The notes under the pieces were generated by a model. It saw nothing but the letters and a program-made list of their open reading frames with translations. It had not been told where the DNA came from and did no database searches. Made by a program: the position numbers and the translations under genes. DNA of 64,000 bases from Yamagishiella unicocca (Eukaryota > Chlorophyta > Chlorophyceae > Chlamydomonadales > Volvocaceae): NCBI GenBank assembly GCA_003116995.1, contig BDSL01000018.1:62001-126000 (forward strand). Reading direction: 5' to 3'. Positions 53,179 to 64,000 of the stretch are shown one piece after another. Positions within the stretch are counted from its first letter, which is position 1, and every line of letters starts with the position of its first letter.

Positions 53179-55653
53179 TCAATGCTGGAAAAAGAAGGCA
53201 ACGGTGATGAGGGCGACCACCACGAGGAACGAGTAGCCCATGTACTTTGAGGGGGTGTTGTAGTACTCCGAGCCCAGACCAGTGCTGGGCACTGTGCTGA
53301 TGCCAGATAGAAAGCCCTGTGGGGAGATCACAAAGCCCATATGAGTGGGCGGCAAGAGAGGGGTCACAACGCCAAAGTCGGCCCGCAGTGCATTTCCCTT
53401 ACACCACCTGTCGTATTATAAACAGCTATTTGAGCTTCTCACAATGACCCAACTTCAAGGGACGCCGAACGGGGCGGCTCTGTGACGCCGGAAATGACAG
53501 CCACCATTCCATGCCCGTCCAAACGCCCCGCGTATCCCTCTCCTACCTGGTACTTCCCCCCCTACCTGGTACTCCCTCCCTCCTACCTGGCACTCCCCCC
53601 TCCCACCTGGTACTCCGGGTCCAGGTAGTTGTCTCGAGCCCCCTCGCGCACCCGTGACAGGTACTTCTCAGTGGGGGTCACCTCCTGGGGCAGCTTGAAC
53701 AGCGGGTTGGACACGAAAGCCAGGGCAATGTGCGAAGAGCCGTCGTACGTCTGGACCTGTACGGCGAGCGCATTGGAACGGGGTGTGAGCATTAATTCGG
53801 GTAAGGTGCCTGGCCGTCGCTTGGTCACGCACGGCGCGGGACGTGCGTGATGCGAGTTCAGGGTCTGTGTGCGCGTGTGACGTGACAGGCAACAATACTC
53901 TAGGGGACGAATCATGGGCATGTACCCCCATGCGTGATACAAGGCAGCCCTCGTCCTCCCGCCTCGTCCTGCCAATGCATGCCTTCTACCTCCCAACACC
54001 CTCGGGTTGTCTCTGCGCGTGCTGTCCGCTCCTTCCCAGCGCACCCTCATGCCAGCCCACGTGCTGCCTGGCTCCTGGCCGCGATCAGCCGCCTCACCTG
54101 CACCTCCTCCACCAGGTAGCCGCCCTCCCGCTTGGCGAGCTTCTGGAAGTCCTCAGGGGTCACACGGTACAGCACGCCGTGGACCCGTCCGTCGTACGGC
54201 CGGAAACGAGGCTCGGCCTGGGTGGTTAGGATTCGGCCAAGCGAACCGTGAAGCGGCAAAGGGCACAACGGGGTGGGTGGAGGGGCCGGAGGTGGGTCAG
54301 AGGAGCAGCGGGGAGAGACGCACCGCCGGTGAGCGGCCCGGGCTGCGGTCCTTGGGATTGGTGAAATTGATGTGGACCCCGGGGGGAGTGGGCGCTCGAA
54401 ATGACGGGACGCAAGGCAAACCATGGACAAAAGAACCTAAAATGTGTGCACTGAACCCTTCTTCGGCACTGGACTTCTCTTCAAAAGGCGCACGCACGTC
54501 ACGCACGCACAAGCCAGCTGCTCCTTAAGTAAGCACCCTACCCCCCCACGCCCTTGGCCCTGCGCCCTTGCATGTTTTGCGCCCCGCCACACATGCCCCA
54601 GGTGCGCCTGACCGGCACCAACTGAGCGACCCTTGCCTGGCCCCTCCCACCAGCGGTTCCGGGCCCCCCACGCCCACCTGGCTCCCATCCTGCCCGCCGC
54701 CCTCCTCCGCCCGCTCCAGGGTGGCGTACCCTCCCTGGTGCTTGAACACCAGGCGTACCGCCGGGTCGACCACGACGGCTGGATCCCGGCTGTGGATCGA
54801 GGAACGGGCGGGGAATGGGCGGGGCAGACGGAGTTGGTTTGGATTTGGGTCAGGGCTCCCAGTCGTCATCATGCAGTGTAAGGAAGTGTTTCGCCCGCTT
54901 CGCACTCCGTCACACGAAGCCAGCTTGCTGCTGGTCAGGCACCGCCGCGCATCCAGCATCAGTACGTGGGCGAACATCAGCTATACGACCCGTGAGGGCT
55001 GGGACGTGCATTCCCATCCGCGCCGGTGAGTACCGATTGATACCCCCCCCCCCTGTGGTCCCACCCACCGGCCCCAAAGTCCAAAGCAACGCGCAGCGCA
55101 CTTCATATAATGCGCATTTCATCACGCGACAGGCGCCGCCGCGAACCCAACCAGTGCCGGGTTCCGATGCCAGCCCGCCCACTCCATACACACGGTAGGA
55201 CAGGCTTTGGCTAGCTGGCATCATGGCTGTAGGTGCGCACTCCCCCAATTTCTTCTCGTTTGTCGGTTCATTGGGTTTCCTCGTTCATCGCCGGCCCGCA
55301 CCCGCCCACTCGCCGCACCTGAGGACACGGACCTCCCGGCGGGCCAGCGTCATGAAGTTCATATTGGCGCCGTAAGCAAATGTGATGACTGAATCAGTAC
55401 CTGAAGGCTGAGGCCGCTGGGGGGGCACCTGTGGCTGCGGGTCGACGCCAGCAGGCGGCACGGCGGGCGGTGGCGCCACACCCCTGCCCGTACCATTAGC
55501 GCTGCTCCCATCACTACTGCTGCCGCTGCGAGTAAGCGTGTCTTCATTCGATGCGCTGACCCTGCCGGTGACGTTGCTGCTGCCAGCGATTCGTTGGCCG
55601 CTGCTGGTCACGGGCTCTGCGGTGGGTGAGCCTTTCGAAGAAGACGGCGCCAT
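53179..55653 (-). CDS. Tail-anchored gamma-glutamylcyclotransferase-like protein (284 aa)
   Basis: Exons are 55319-55653, 54678-54789, 54098-54217, 53607-53756 and 53179-53316 (minus strand), 855 nt. About 85 Ser/Thr/Pro-rich residues precede the fold signature ITFAYGANMNFMTLARREV (residues 90-108). LVFKHQGGYATLE, RVHGVLYRVTPEDF, KREGGYLVEEVQVQTYDG and TEKYLSRVREGARDNYL follow in the order of the GGCT/AIG2 family. The Glu of KREGGY (residue 180) is the likely catalytic acid. The last exon ends KYMGYSFLVVVALITVAFFF plus QH, a single hydrophobic helix two residues from the C-terminus. This is the layout of a tail-anchored protein facing the cytosol. Substrate is unknown. Only the core fold resembles the cyclotransferase at 16-19 kb, so they are not recent duplicates. 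The donor of exon 4 is repeated four times in tandem. A longer start at 55983 is open but lacks support. Confidence 0.78.
53541..53616 (-). repeat. Fourfold tandem repeat of a splice-donor sequence
   Basis: On the gene strand the exon end AGTACCAG|GT is followed by three further near copies (AGTGCCAG|GT, AGTACCAG|GT, AGTACCAG|GT). These place potential donors at about 53606, 53586, 53565 and 53545. Spacing is 20-21 bp. Confidence 0.8.
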
Positions 55654-56357
55654 GGGTCGAGCAGAGGTTTCTTGGCCATGCTTGCCACTACCGTCACGCC
55701 AGGATAATGACCCGGGCCAAGCCCAAGCTGATGCCCCGCGGCCGGTCGCGCGGCCTCGTTGCGCGAGAGCGATGCACTTGCGCAGCGGTTTTTGTTTCGC
55801 AAGGTGCGGGCAAACGCCGCGGCCTGAGTGTCTGAGGATGCCCAAGCACTGCCGTGGCCGATCCATTGGTTGGGGCCAAGCCAGCACAACCCCCCTGCTA
55901 ATCGGACAATAAAAGGCTGTGAACGCGGGAAGCCTCGGAATAGCAATCAACCAATTCCAGCAAACGCGAAGGCACGGCTTCAAGTAAACTAATGCGTAAG
56001 GTAACTCGCCACGCCTTGTTTCTACGGCGAAGAAGACTACCTTGACGAGATTATGAAAGCCGATATGCTGCTACCGCAGTATGATCTGTCTACTTGTCCT
56101 CTTCTATGCATATAAACCTACATGCGTAATTCAGTTATGTCAATAGGTCAAATGACCATGTGTGTCGAGAAGCTCGTATTCCATTACGGCACACGCCGAC
56201 CCTCCAATAGACAGAGCGAAAACGTACGTTGCCATCGCGTCCGGACGACCTGTTTTTGACCCATTACGAGCACTTAATATTTGTACAATCTGCTGCCGCG
56301 TGACCAAACACCACCAAGCGTTCCGTGACGCTGTCGCTTTTCCTATTCGCTGTCATC
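55654..56357. promoter_or_regulatory. Divergent region between the tail-anchored gene and GrpE
   Basis: 704 bp between two divergent start codons. The half next to GrpE (56,000-56,300) is A/T-rich, with TATGCATATAAACC near 56106 as a possible TATA-type element. The other half is GC-rich and may include 5' UTR of the tail-anchored gene. Confidence 0.4.
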
Positions 56358-58096
56358 ATGAGCAGCATGGCCATTAGACGTCTAGGGTCTGCCCTTGTGA
56401 ACTCTTTCAGATTGGATGTTACGCCAACACTGACGGCTGGCGCCTGCGCGTTGATTGGGCGGCCCATCCTCCTTCGGAGCAGCCTGTGGTCGCGCTCATT
56501 CGCTAGTGACAAGGATGGCAAGATGGATAATTGTAGTGCGTCTGTGGACCAGGCTGGGGCCGAGGAAGAGAAGCCTGGCACCAGCGCCGCGGGCGACGAC
56601 GGCGCGGACGACACGTCGGCGAGCGCCGAGGCATCCACTAAGGAGCTCATCGCCCAGCTGAAAGTGAAAGAGGAACATGCTACGAAGCTCAAGTTGCAGG
56701 CAGGAACACATGCGATCGTTGTGTAGCGACGCAGCACTTTGCGTCACCGTTCCGATCGTCCGTTTGACGCTGCGCCGCATGACAACCGCACTGCAAAACA
56801 GGTTGAATCGCTGACGGATAGCCTGAAACGCACGCTGGCAGATATGGAGAACCTAAGAGCGCGCACGGCTCGTGAGGTTGACGTCAGCAAGAAGTTCGCG
56901 ATCCAGGTATGAAATTAAGCCAAAACCTTGCTAAATCGGTGGGAACTAGGGACTACATAATTCCAGTGTGGGGCCTCGCGCGGGGGGAGTGGGGCACGCG
57001 GGAAGCGTGTACGGGTTAGGCCTAGCATTTTTGGAGCACTGAAGGGCCTTCGCAAGGTTTGTTCGAGTGTTCAACAGGATTTCTGGTATCTTCCACGCCA
57101 GAGCAGTACGAAGGCATCCTCTATCAATGGTCGTCCTCGCATGGTTTGTCCTCTATTGGTGTTGCAAGTTGGCGGCCTGATTTGGCAGCCCGATACGCTG
57201 CATGTATATATTCAATCCCTTCTGTTTCATTACACGTTTAACCTAATATAAATGAACCACTGTACCGCATCTTTCAAGGCAAATCGTTCTTAGACGAAGA
57301 AAAGGCATGGGTTACCAAAACGGGCTAGTCGCAGGCCTCAGGTGCAAGTGCCGACGTGTACTGTGTGAAACTCTCAACGTTTCACTTGGACCACCGCAGC
57401 AAATTCGAAGCCTCCTTTTAACTGCCCGCGGACTCATTTAAAACCACCTTTTGCTTAATATGGGCATCCCCCCAGGGCTTTGTGAAGGCCCTGCTGGATG
57501 TACCGGATAACCTGGAGCGTGCTGCTGGTGTGGTGCCTCTGGAGGCGCTCAAGGAGGATGGCAATCTGCCTGTGGAGAAGCTCCGCAACATGCTATCGGG
57601 GCTGTTGGAAGGAGTGCGGGCTACTGAGAGCATTATGGTGAAGGTGAGGAACCCAGTCGACACGAAATCGGACTCTGGTTCGCATGAACCCAAACTGATC
57701 ATAATGTCTTGCCTACAGGTTCTCAAGCAGCACGGTGTAGAACGCTACGATCCCGAGGGACAGCCCTTCGACCCTAACCTGCATAACGCCCTCTTTGACA
57801 TTCCGGACCCAACGAAGGAAAACAACACCATCGCAGTTGTCACCAAGGTAATGCCATAATGGGTCTTATGCGTGGATAGGAATTTCCGACTCTGGAGGAT
57901 TGACTTGTTGAATATCTTTGTGCCCAATAGGGCCAGCGTTACAGGCAGCAATATATGCTCAGCGCGCTCCAAATTGCAAAAACTAATTCAAACAACTTGC
58001 TCTCCCCGAATTTGTCCCTCTCAGAAAGGTTACAAGTTGAACGACCGTGTTATTCGGCCGGCGGAGGTCGGCGTCGTCCGGAACGTCACTTCATAG
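56358..58096 (+). CDS. MGE1: Mitochondrial GrpE-type nucleotide exchange factor (about 271 aa)
   Basis: Exons are 56358-56699 (or -56717), 56802-56906, 57476-57643, 57719-57847 and 58025-58096. The N-terminus MSSMAIRRLGSALVNSFRL and RSSLWSRSFAS looks like a mitochondrial presequence. It is followed by an acidic Ser/Ala-rich spacer. The GrpE part has the long dimer helix KELIAQLKVKEEHATKLKLQ and LADMENLRARTAREV, then VPDNLERA, GVERYDPEGQPFDPNLHNAL and NTIAVVTKKGYKLNDRVIRP. It ends AEVGVVRN, the usual GrpE beta-domain. GrpE releases ADP from mitochondrial Hsp70 and so drives protein import and folding. The end of exon 1 is ambiguous: a GC donor at 56700 or a GT at 56718; both keep phase and differ by six residues. 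All family motifs are intact. Confidence 0.92.
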
Positions 58097-58492
58097 TTGG
58101 CTCAATTTGCGAGCACAAGTAGGCAGGTATTGACGCCCGAAGTCGCTAATCGACCTATTATAGTTTCTAAAGAAGGAACTTTAAAATTAATGGTGCCAAT
58201 ATGTGGCAAACACTCCTATCACGGCAGATAGCCTGATGTCTCACGTCGCAGCCGGGCTGCAGACCATGGTAAATGTTTTAGGAATCAATGTGTCATCGTT
58301 ATATGTACAACCCCTTGCAGGTACGTTCCAAACCAGACGGCCTGATCAGATACTCCATACCACGACTCTGCTGCCATGTGGGCGAGCGGATGCACGTGAC
58401 ACTACAGATAATAACTCGGCTATAGAGACAGGGGATTGACCTGTATCAAGCGGATGAAGACAGCACAACCGTCGCGGTGTGTGCTTAGCCGT
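58097..58492. other. Convergent interval between GrpE and cyclin B
   Basis: 396 bp holding two 3' UTRs. It is A/T-rich relative to the exons (for example TTTCTAAAGAAGGAACTTTA near 58164). No other feature is seen. Confidence 0.4.
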
Positions 58493-60271
58493 TTAGGCAA
58501 CCGGCTGCGGAGCCAGGAAGTATGCAGGCGCGGACCGCTTGGCGGCCTCGTTGTACTTGGTGGAGCTGTACTTCTTCCACACGGCAGTGAGGGTGCTGGT
58601 CGGCGCCTTGTGCATCAGCTCTGCCAGCCCACAGGCCACAGGCAGCACTTCGTCCATGCTGTACCCACAGTGCTTCTCCAGGGCGCGGGGATAGGTGTCC
58701 TCCTTGTCGTACGAGCACATGGCCACGTGCAGTGCGGCCACGGCGATAATGGAGTAGTTCGACTTCAGCATGCCAGCGTCCACCTGTGCCAGCTCGATTA
58801 AGTAGCTCGATAGCATGGTCACATCCTTGTCGAAGTGCATGTTGGCGGCCTTCAGGTCCCGCGCCAGGAAGTTGTAAGTGGTTGGCAGTGTCAGCTGGAA
58901 CTTAAGCGTGTTGAGCATTACTTTCTCCATGCCCAGGATCTGTTCCTTGGTATAGGCGCGGTCCGAAATGTAAACGAAGTCGCGGACCTCGGGGGCCCAG
59001 ATCTCCTCGTACTTGGACGCGATGAGCATGGAGGTTACACCCACCTTCAGCACGAGATGGACGGACAAGGCAGAATTATTCCATCACATCTGGTGGTGAT
59101 ACAAAATGGAGATGGAGAACCCCGGCATTATATTCGATCCAACTGAAACTTTGTCTGACGAGCATGGCTGCAGGAGCATGCGTTGGACCGGCGGTGAAAA
59201 GCTTACCAGCTGGAGGTTCTTTCGCGTGACCTGCTTCTCAGTAAGGAAGCGGTCAATCAGGTTCACCGTCAGGAAGAGCGTCTCGGGCATCAACTGTAGT
59301 GTGGGCGAAAGGATGCGAGTTCAAATGCTGAAGTCGAGGGGGCGAAACAGCTATTGTCTGCAGGCAGGAAATTTATCCAAACGCGCAAGTAATTATGAAT
59401 ATATATTTTGTATTTACCTTGAACTTGAGGTGCACCTCCACAAGCCAGTCGATCAGGATAGCACGCATCTTGTCGTTGATGTCCGTCTGCAAAAAAGACA
59501 GACAGTTTAGCCTAAAACTTCAAGTAATGTCTTACAATGAACAAGATATCACCTGCTTGCTCATGTAATCGGCGGGGACCTTGTACTTGGGCTCGACCCG
59601 CTTGTAGAAGTAGTAGATGTCGTTAACATAGTCCGCGGCCATCAAAGGGTTCAGCCTGTCGCCGCTGTCAATATCAGGCAGAGGCGAAGGAGGAGGAACG
59701 CGCACGCTCTGGCTGCCGACAAAAGCCTCGCTGCGCTGCGAAAGGAGCGAGCTCATGCTCGGGCCCTGGACACGCTGCGCCTGGGCCGCCTGTGCACGCG
59801 TGCGCGGCACCAGCTGTGCCGGCCGCAAAGCAGCACCCGTAGGAATTGGAGCATCCTTGACGACAACACCGTCGGCCCTCCGTGCTGCCGCGCGGGTCTT
59901 CACGCCAACCTCGGCTGCCGGAACAGGGGCTGTAGCCTGTTGGCAGACCCCGCGCAGCATTAGACCAGATAAGACAATCTTAAAACCTTCATAGCAACAC
60001 CCACCTTCTCCTTGCCCAGAGCTGGCTTGCCCGCGGCAGCCGCGGGCTGCTGGTTCGATAGGTCACCGAGCGCACTACGGGGCGGGGGGTTCCGTCAGCA
60101 AGGGCCATCAGCTGACGCTGACAACTCCATAAATTGCACAAGAACACACCGGCGTTTGTTCTGCGCCTGTAGGCCGGCGGCAGCCTTCACGCCAGCAGCG
60201 GCCTTCGCGGCCATGTTCGGCAAGATGCCGTTCTCCCCCTCGACCGTCTGGTTGATTGCGCGCATGGCCAT
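58493..60271 (-). CDS. CYCB1: B-type (mitotic) cyclin, 427 aa
   Basis: Exons are 60150-60271, 60005-60074, 59553-59936, 59418-59486, 59207-59293 and 58493-59044 (minus strand), 1284 nt. The N-terminus carries a destruction box RRALGDLSN (residues 40-48), assembled across the first intron. A basic, Ala/Pro-rich region follows. The cyclin box contains [36 protein letters not shown] and [20 protein letters not shown]. The second cyclin fold continues with [20 protein letters not shown] and ends with [26 protein letters not shown] after the box is typical of B rather than A cyclins. It activates mitotic CDK and is degraded by the APC/C at anaphase. The acceptor of the last exon is GAAG, not CAG, but the reading frame and family alignment leave little choice. 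Confidence in family is very high; the B1 subgroup is less certain. Confidence 0.95.
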
Positions 60272-61326
60272 TCTTCGAGTGAACTGAAATAGATCAACTG
60301 GAGGTTTCCAGGAGGCCTAAAAGAGGAAGCGCGAGAACGTCGGGGGGGATGTGCCGGCTTGCCTATCAGTCTTGAATACCTAGCGTGAGAAAACTGAGAG
60401 CAATTGTTCTAATCTATGACAGATAAATAAAGGTGGTGTTACAATTAAATGAGACGTCGGGCCTGCTTTTGTCTTAAGCTCGCTCAGGGGCATGCGGATT
60501 TGAGAAAGGTACGGCATGGATCCGAAGAAAATTTCTCGCCACTCGCCTGACAGCGTCACCTGTAGCTTGACCTCATCGTGACAACTTGTAAATGTTTGCT
60601 TTCGTAGGTTGAAAACAGGCTGCATGGCGACGGTGTCAGTGATTAAGGAACTTTCGCAGTGTATATGACGGTTTGCTCTGCGATGCAAATTGCAATCCCT
60701 GCAAGTGGTTGCTGATAGTTTGGCGGCTTGTAGTTTGTCGTCGCCCTCCGCCCAGCGATTGCGCAGCTTGTGGGGCGACAAGATGCCACCGTTTGTTTTG
60801 CAAATGATATTGCAAAAGGCGTAAATTTCAACCCAGCGGCCAGCCTAGTTTGTGTTAAGCCTGCTCTATTGGCCGGCCTACTTTGTTTGATTTCTCAGCA
60901 GCGCAATACCATATGCCTCGGAGGCCGGCGGAGACCCCCGACGGCGGTTAGCAATCCGAAGCAGTAAGCAAAGCATATAACTTTCCGATCAGAAGGCATT
61001 AGACAGGCAAGTTTGTTTACTCCAGTTTGGAAAACTATTATGCCCCTGACCCTGACATGCGCATGTTCATATATTTTGCGCACCACTAAGGAAACCCGCA
61101 GTCCAGTGAATCTAGAATTCAGTCTCTTCCGTAACAAACCTCACAGCATACCGGCACATGTTATCCCTTGGTAGCTGGCAGGGGTCTCCACCCTGAAGGT
61201 CGCGTGACAAGCCCCCAATTTATCGCACGGCAGTGAGCAGCTCGCCGCACGCTGAAGGGTTGTGGATGCTTTCCTTGGAGTTGGGGAAGAGATTCGTGGG
61301 CAGCCGTGCTTTGGTGACAGTGGCTT

Positions 61327-61635
61327 CGGCTGTCACAGACACTAGGTGTCGGCTGTCACAGACACTAGGTATTCCCGGCCGCGCTGTTGTTCGTGCTTTC
61401 CTGGCTGACCGTATTGGCTGACTCCAGGCCTGACCCACAAACTGACCAGGTCGTAGGCACGTTAGCAGGTGAACGCACTCTTCCGGGTTTTGCCCCGGGT
61501 ATCCTGACTCCCGACCGAAGCGCGGCCCACAGCTGCACTGTTACTTGCGGGGTAACAGATGCTCGCCACTGTCGTTACACGTCTGTAACTGGGCACCTCG
61601 TGCGAGAGGATACATTGAGCACGGCCGGGAATACC
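61327..61635. repeat. Direct repeat and inverted-repeat pair
   Basis: CGGCTGTCACAGACACTAGG occurs at 61327 and 61350. Overlapping its end, GGTATTCCCGGCCG (61368-61381) is perfectly complementary to CGGCCGGGAATACC (61622-61635). The arms are 240 bp apart. They could be ends of a small element, or chance in GC-rich DNA. Confidence 0.5.
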
Positions 61636-62254
61636 AGGAGTGGCATCCCGCCGTGGTAAGGCGGCGTAGGCTACGTGGGCTCGATGTGCGCAACCTATCC
61701 CTTCGGCTCCGATCGTGAGCCAGCTACCATCCAACGCTGAACGCTATCAGACGACGTCCGTTACCCAGTGCCAACGAACCGTACCTAAGGACGCACTCGC
61801 AAGATATTTCACTCCAACCGTCGCGCTCAGGTTCGCATTCCTGGGGCGGCGCCGAACCATGACTAATGCCCGCGAATCATGCCGGTGCTGGGGCATGACA
61901 GGCCCCTGGGCCCACGTCCGTGACACCCCGTGACATAATCGACCGGTTGGTTGGCGCCCCAGTACAAGGCGCTCGCCCTTAGCCGTATGGGTTATGGTGG
62001 GCTCTGTCTCGTTCGCAGAAGAGCTGTGGTCCATGATGCTGTGGTCCGTATTGGCGCCTCCACCATCTCCATACGGACGGATAGCTGGTTGCGGGCGCAG
62101 GACTGTACTGGTCTCATGTGGCGCAAATCGCCAGAGTGCCTAGCGACTCAACAAAGGGGATAGTGACAGCTGGATGGCCATTGTCGATATTGCACCCTAC
62201 CCACCCATACAACGGCTTCGGTTTTGGCAAGACTGGCCACGTCAATCTTGCCAT

Positions 62255-62308
62255 AAGCCGCACCGGGCCTGCGCTTTCCCAGAAGCCGCACCGGGCCTGC
62301 GCTCTCCA
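62255..62308. repeat. 28-bp tandem duplication
   Basis: AAGCCGCACCGGGCCTGCGC is present at 62255 and again at 62283, with near-identical flanks. It is a simple local duplication in intergenic DNA. Confidence 0.75.
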
Positions 62309-64000
62309 CCCCAGGTTAGAATGTTTGCATCACACATCGCAACAATCAGCCACTGCAACACGCGCAAGGCCAGGAGCACTTACGAGTTACAACACGCCAC
62401 GTATGCCCGCAGAGGTACAGTTCTATGCCCACCTGAAACCCCAGACATTGGCCATTTGGCCCAACCCTGGCCTCGAGGAAGGCCGACTTGGGTCAGCCAG
62501 ATCGAAAAGCTACACATGATTGCAGATCAGCTTAGGCAAGGGAGGGTTGGATGGGCTTACCGCGCGCCAAGGCGGTACACGACAGCACCCCGACACGTCA
62601 CGCATGATGAGCTGCACAGAGAAGTGCTACGGTCGGCCCCACCCCACGCCAGCCCAAATACGAGCCAACGGTCCGTATGGTAAGCAACCAAAACCACTTA
62701 GTCAAATTGGAGTATAAACAGCATGTACATGGTATGCTTGCCGAGCCCGCATACTCATTGAGGAAGCCAAGGGGGGCCATGGGCCAGCTACGGCCTCGCC
62801 CGCCATGCTCCCCAAGGTGTCTGATCGCGCACTTCGCACCCGTGTGCGGCCCCGCTGCCAACCGCCGCCCTCGCGGCCCATCGATCGAGCGCAACGGCAC
62901 AGCACGTCCATTGCGGTCGGCGGAGGACGCAGGGCCCTGGGCCTCATGTGGCCCAGCCCCTCGGCCCTGATGCGACGCATACGGATCGAGGCGCGTGACG
63001 GGGTCTCGCCCCCCCCGCCTCTGGCCGGCCTATCTCGGTTACATGGTGCTGCGGCATTTGGGCGCCTCCGCAGCAAACGAAGTCATCATCCCGGCACGCT
63101 TTCCGTGGTTGATTTAAAAAACCGGCCGCATAGCATGCAGTGGCCGGCGGCTGTGGCGGCAAGTGCGTCCGACCGCCCGCCCTCAAGCTGCCGGCAATGC
63201 GCCGCACACGAAAAGCCGGCGCGGGGCGGTACGCCGGCGTGGAGGCTCCCAGGTCCTGCCCCCTGCGAGAAGGCTGGGGGTACGCTTGTTGACGTTGCCG
63301 CCGCCGACGCGATTATTGGGTCGCCATGGCGACTGCAGCGGCGGTTGCTGCGGTTGCTGGCACGCGCCCCGGGTCCAAGTTGACGAGTACCTGCGGCACC
63401 AGCCACCAACAACAACACCACAGTCAGGTTAAGACGCCGTCCCCTGATTCGCGCAGCCAGCGGCGGGGCCTACGGACGGGGTGGGGTCAATACGGTGGTA
63501 CTGCTTCACAGAAACAACTTTATGCCGCTCAGCAAAGCCTCGGACTCGGACTGCGTCAGACACTCCGTCATGGCTTTGCTGCGTGGCCTCCCTCCCTGGA
63601 TGGCCCCGCCTTTGTTGTGAAAAAGAGCATCCCGCTGTTCCCACTGGCGCTCCTGCGCCACGGATATCCTTAGCGCTGCTGGATGCCCGTGGCGCTCTCG
63701 TTCGCGCTCCCAGGCCGCCCCGCCTGGGGCCCGCACGGTCCGCCGGGGGCGTGCCACTCGCCTGTGATACGAAACCCTGGAAGTCCGGGTGCTCCAGCTG
63801 AGCAGCCAGGGCCTGGCACATGAGTGCAAATCGCCCGGCCGGCGCAGCCAGATGAGGAGGGGAAGGAGCGGGGGGTCGCGGAGAGGGCGAAACCGCCGTC
63901 ATTAGGGCGGGGAGTAGCTGAGGTGAATTCGCGCAGGTCTGCATACATGTATCCCCGCAGGCCCGTGCCAGGTGTCGAGCCCGCACTCCGCAACTGCCAG

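Larger units (their letters stand above)
60272..64000. other. Gene-poor right end of the window
   Basis: The first few hundred bases upstream of 60271 should hold the cyclin promoter. Beyond that I find no conserved domain. Short repeats are present: a 23-bp direct repeat at 61327-61372, a 14-bp inverted repeat (61368-61381 and 61622-61635) and a 28-bp tandem duplication at 62255-62308. The minus strand near 63800 has an exon-like piece (RFALMCQALAAQLEHPDF) that may belong to a gene outside the window, but I cannot support a model. Confidence 0.4.

Noticed and set aside
54320..54375. Possible extra exon (VHINFTNPKDRSPGRSPA) in the tail-anchored gene
   Set aside because: No AG acceptor before it, and the neighbouring exons already join in phase without it.
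60380..60781. 133-codon minus-strand frame upstream of cyclin B
   Set aside because: Starts with TTG, no motif, no splice support; position fits 5' flank.
61200..62160. Possible retroelement remnant
   Set aside because: No reverse-transcriptase, integrase or RNase H motif and no long terminal repeats; only short repeats are seen.
63429..63993. Exon-like RFALMCQALAAQLEHPDF segment at the right end, minus strand
   Set aside because: No acceptor or partner exon could be fixed within the window; family not recognised.

Overview
This window looks like nuclear DNA of a green alga close to Chlamydomonas/Volvox (Chlamydomonadales). The genes are GC-rich and broken into many short exons by GT-AG introns. 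TGTAA poly(A)-type signals follow at least one gene. A chloroplast-lumen precursor and a plant-type kinesin-8 sit beside mitochondrial and general eukaryotic housekeeping genes. There is no sign of bacterial gene organisation, and I recognise no rRNA or tRNA gene. All exon models were built by hand from splice sites, reading phase and remembered family motifs. For every complete gene the exon lengths sum to a multiple of three.

Layout, left to right. An RMC1/Mic1-like gene runs off the left edge (minus strand), followed by a small ENY2/Sus1 gene (minus). Divergent from ENY2 is a plus-strand gene joining WW-like, PUB and ZZ-finger segments (4.3-9.1 kb). After about 4 kb without a recognisable gene come UBC12 (NEDD8 E2, minus), a membrane-associated gamma-glutamylcyclotransferase-like protein (minus) and a thylakoid-lumen protein of unknown function (minus). 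A 13.5-kb, 23-exon kinesin-8 gene (plus) and mitochondrial D-2-hydroxyglutarate dehydrogenase (plus) follow. Next are OLA1 (minus) and the NC2-beta/DR1 transcription repressor (plus), sharing a 305-bp divergent promoter. After a 3.3-kb gap come a second, tail-anchored cyclotransferase-like gene (minus), mitochondrial GrpE (plus) and a B-type cyclin (minus). The last 3.7 kb holds no gene I can support.

The genes do not form one pathway. They are mostly single-copy housekeeping functions: endosome traffic, transcription and mRNA export, neddylation, microtubule dynamics, 2-hydroxyglutarate oxidation, mitochondrial protein folding and mitosis. Several are arranged head to head and probably share promoters.

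The most unusual signal is in the introns. Short sequence families (about 25-85 bp) recur in introns of unrelated genes. Copies in one orientation lie just after 5' splice sites; copies in the opposite orientation lie just before 3' splice sites. One kinesin intron carries complementary arms at its two ends. This is what intron-forming mobile elements (introners) with inverted ends would leave behind. A second point of interest is the WW-PUB-ZZ protein. Many introns also carry minisatellites that create long spurious reading frames.
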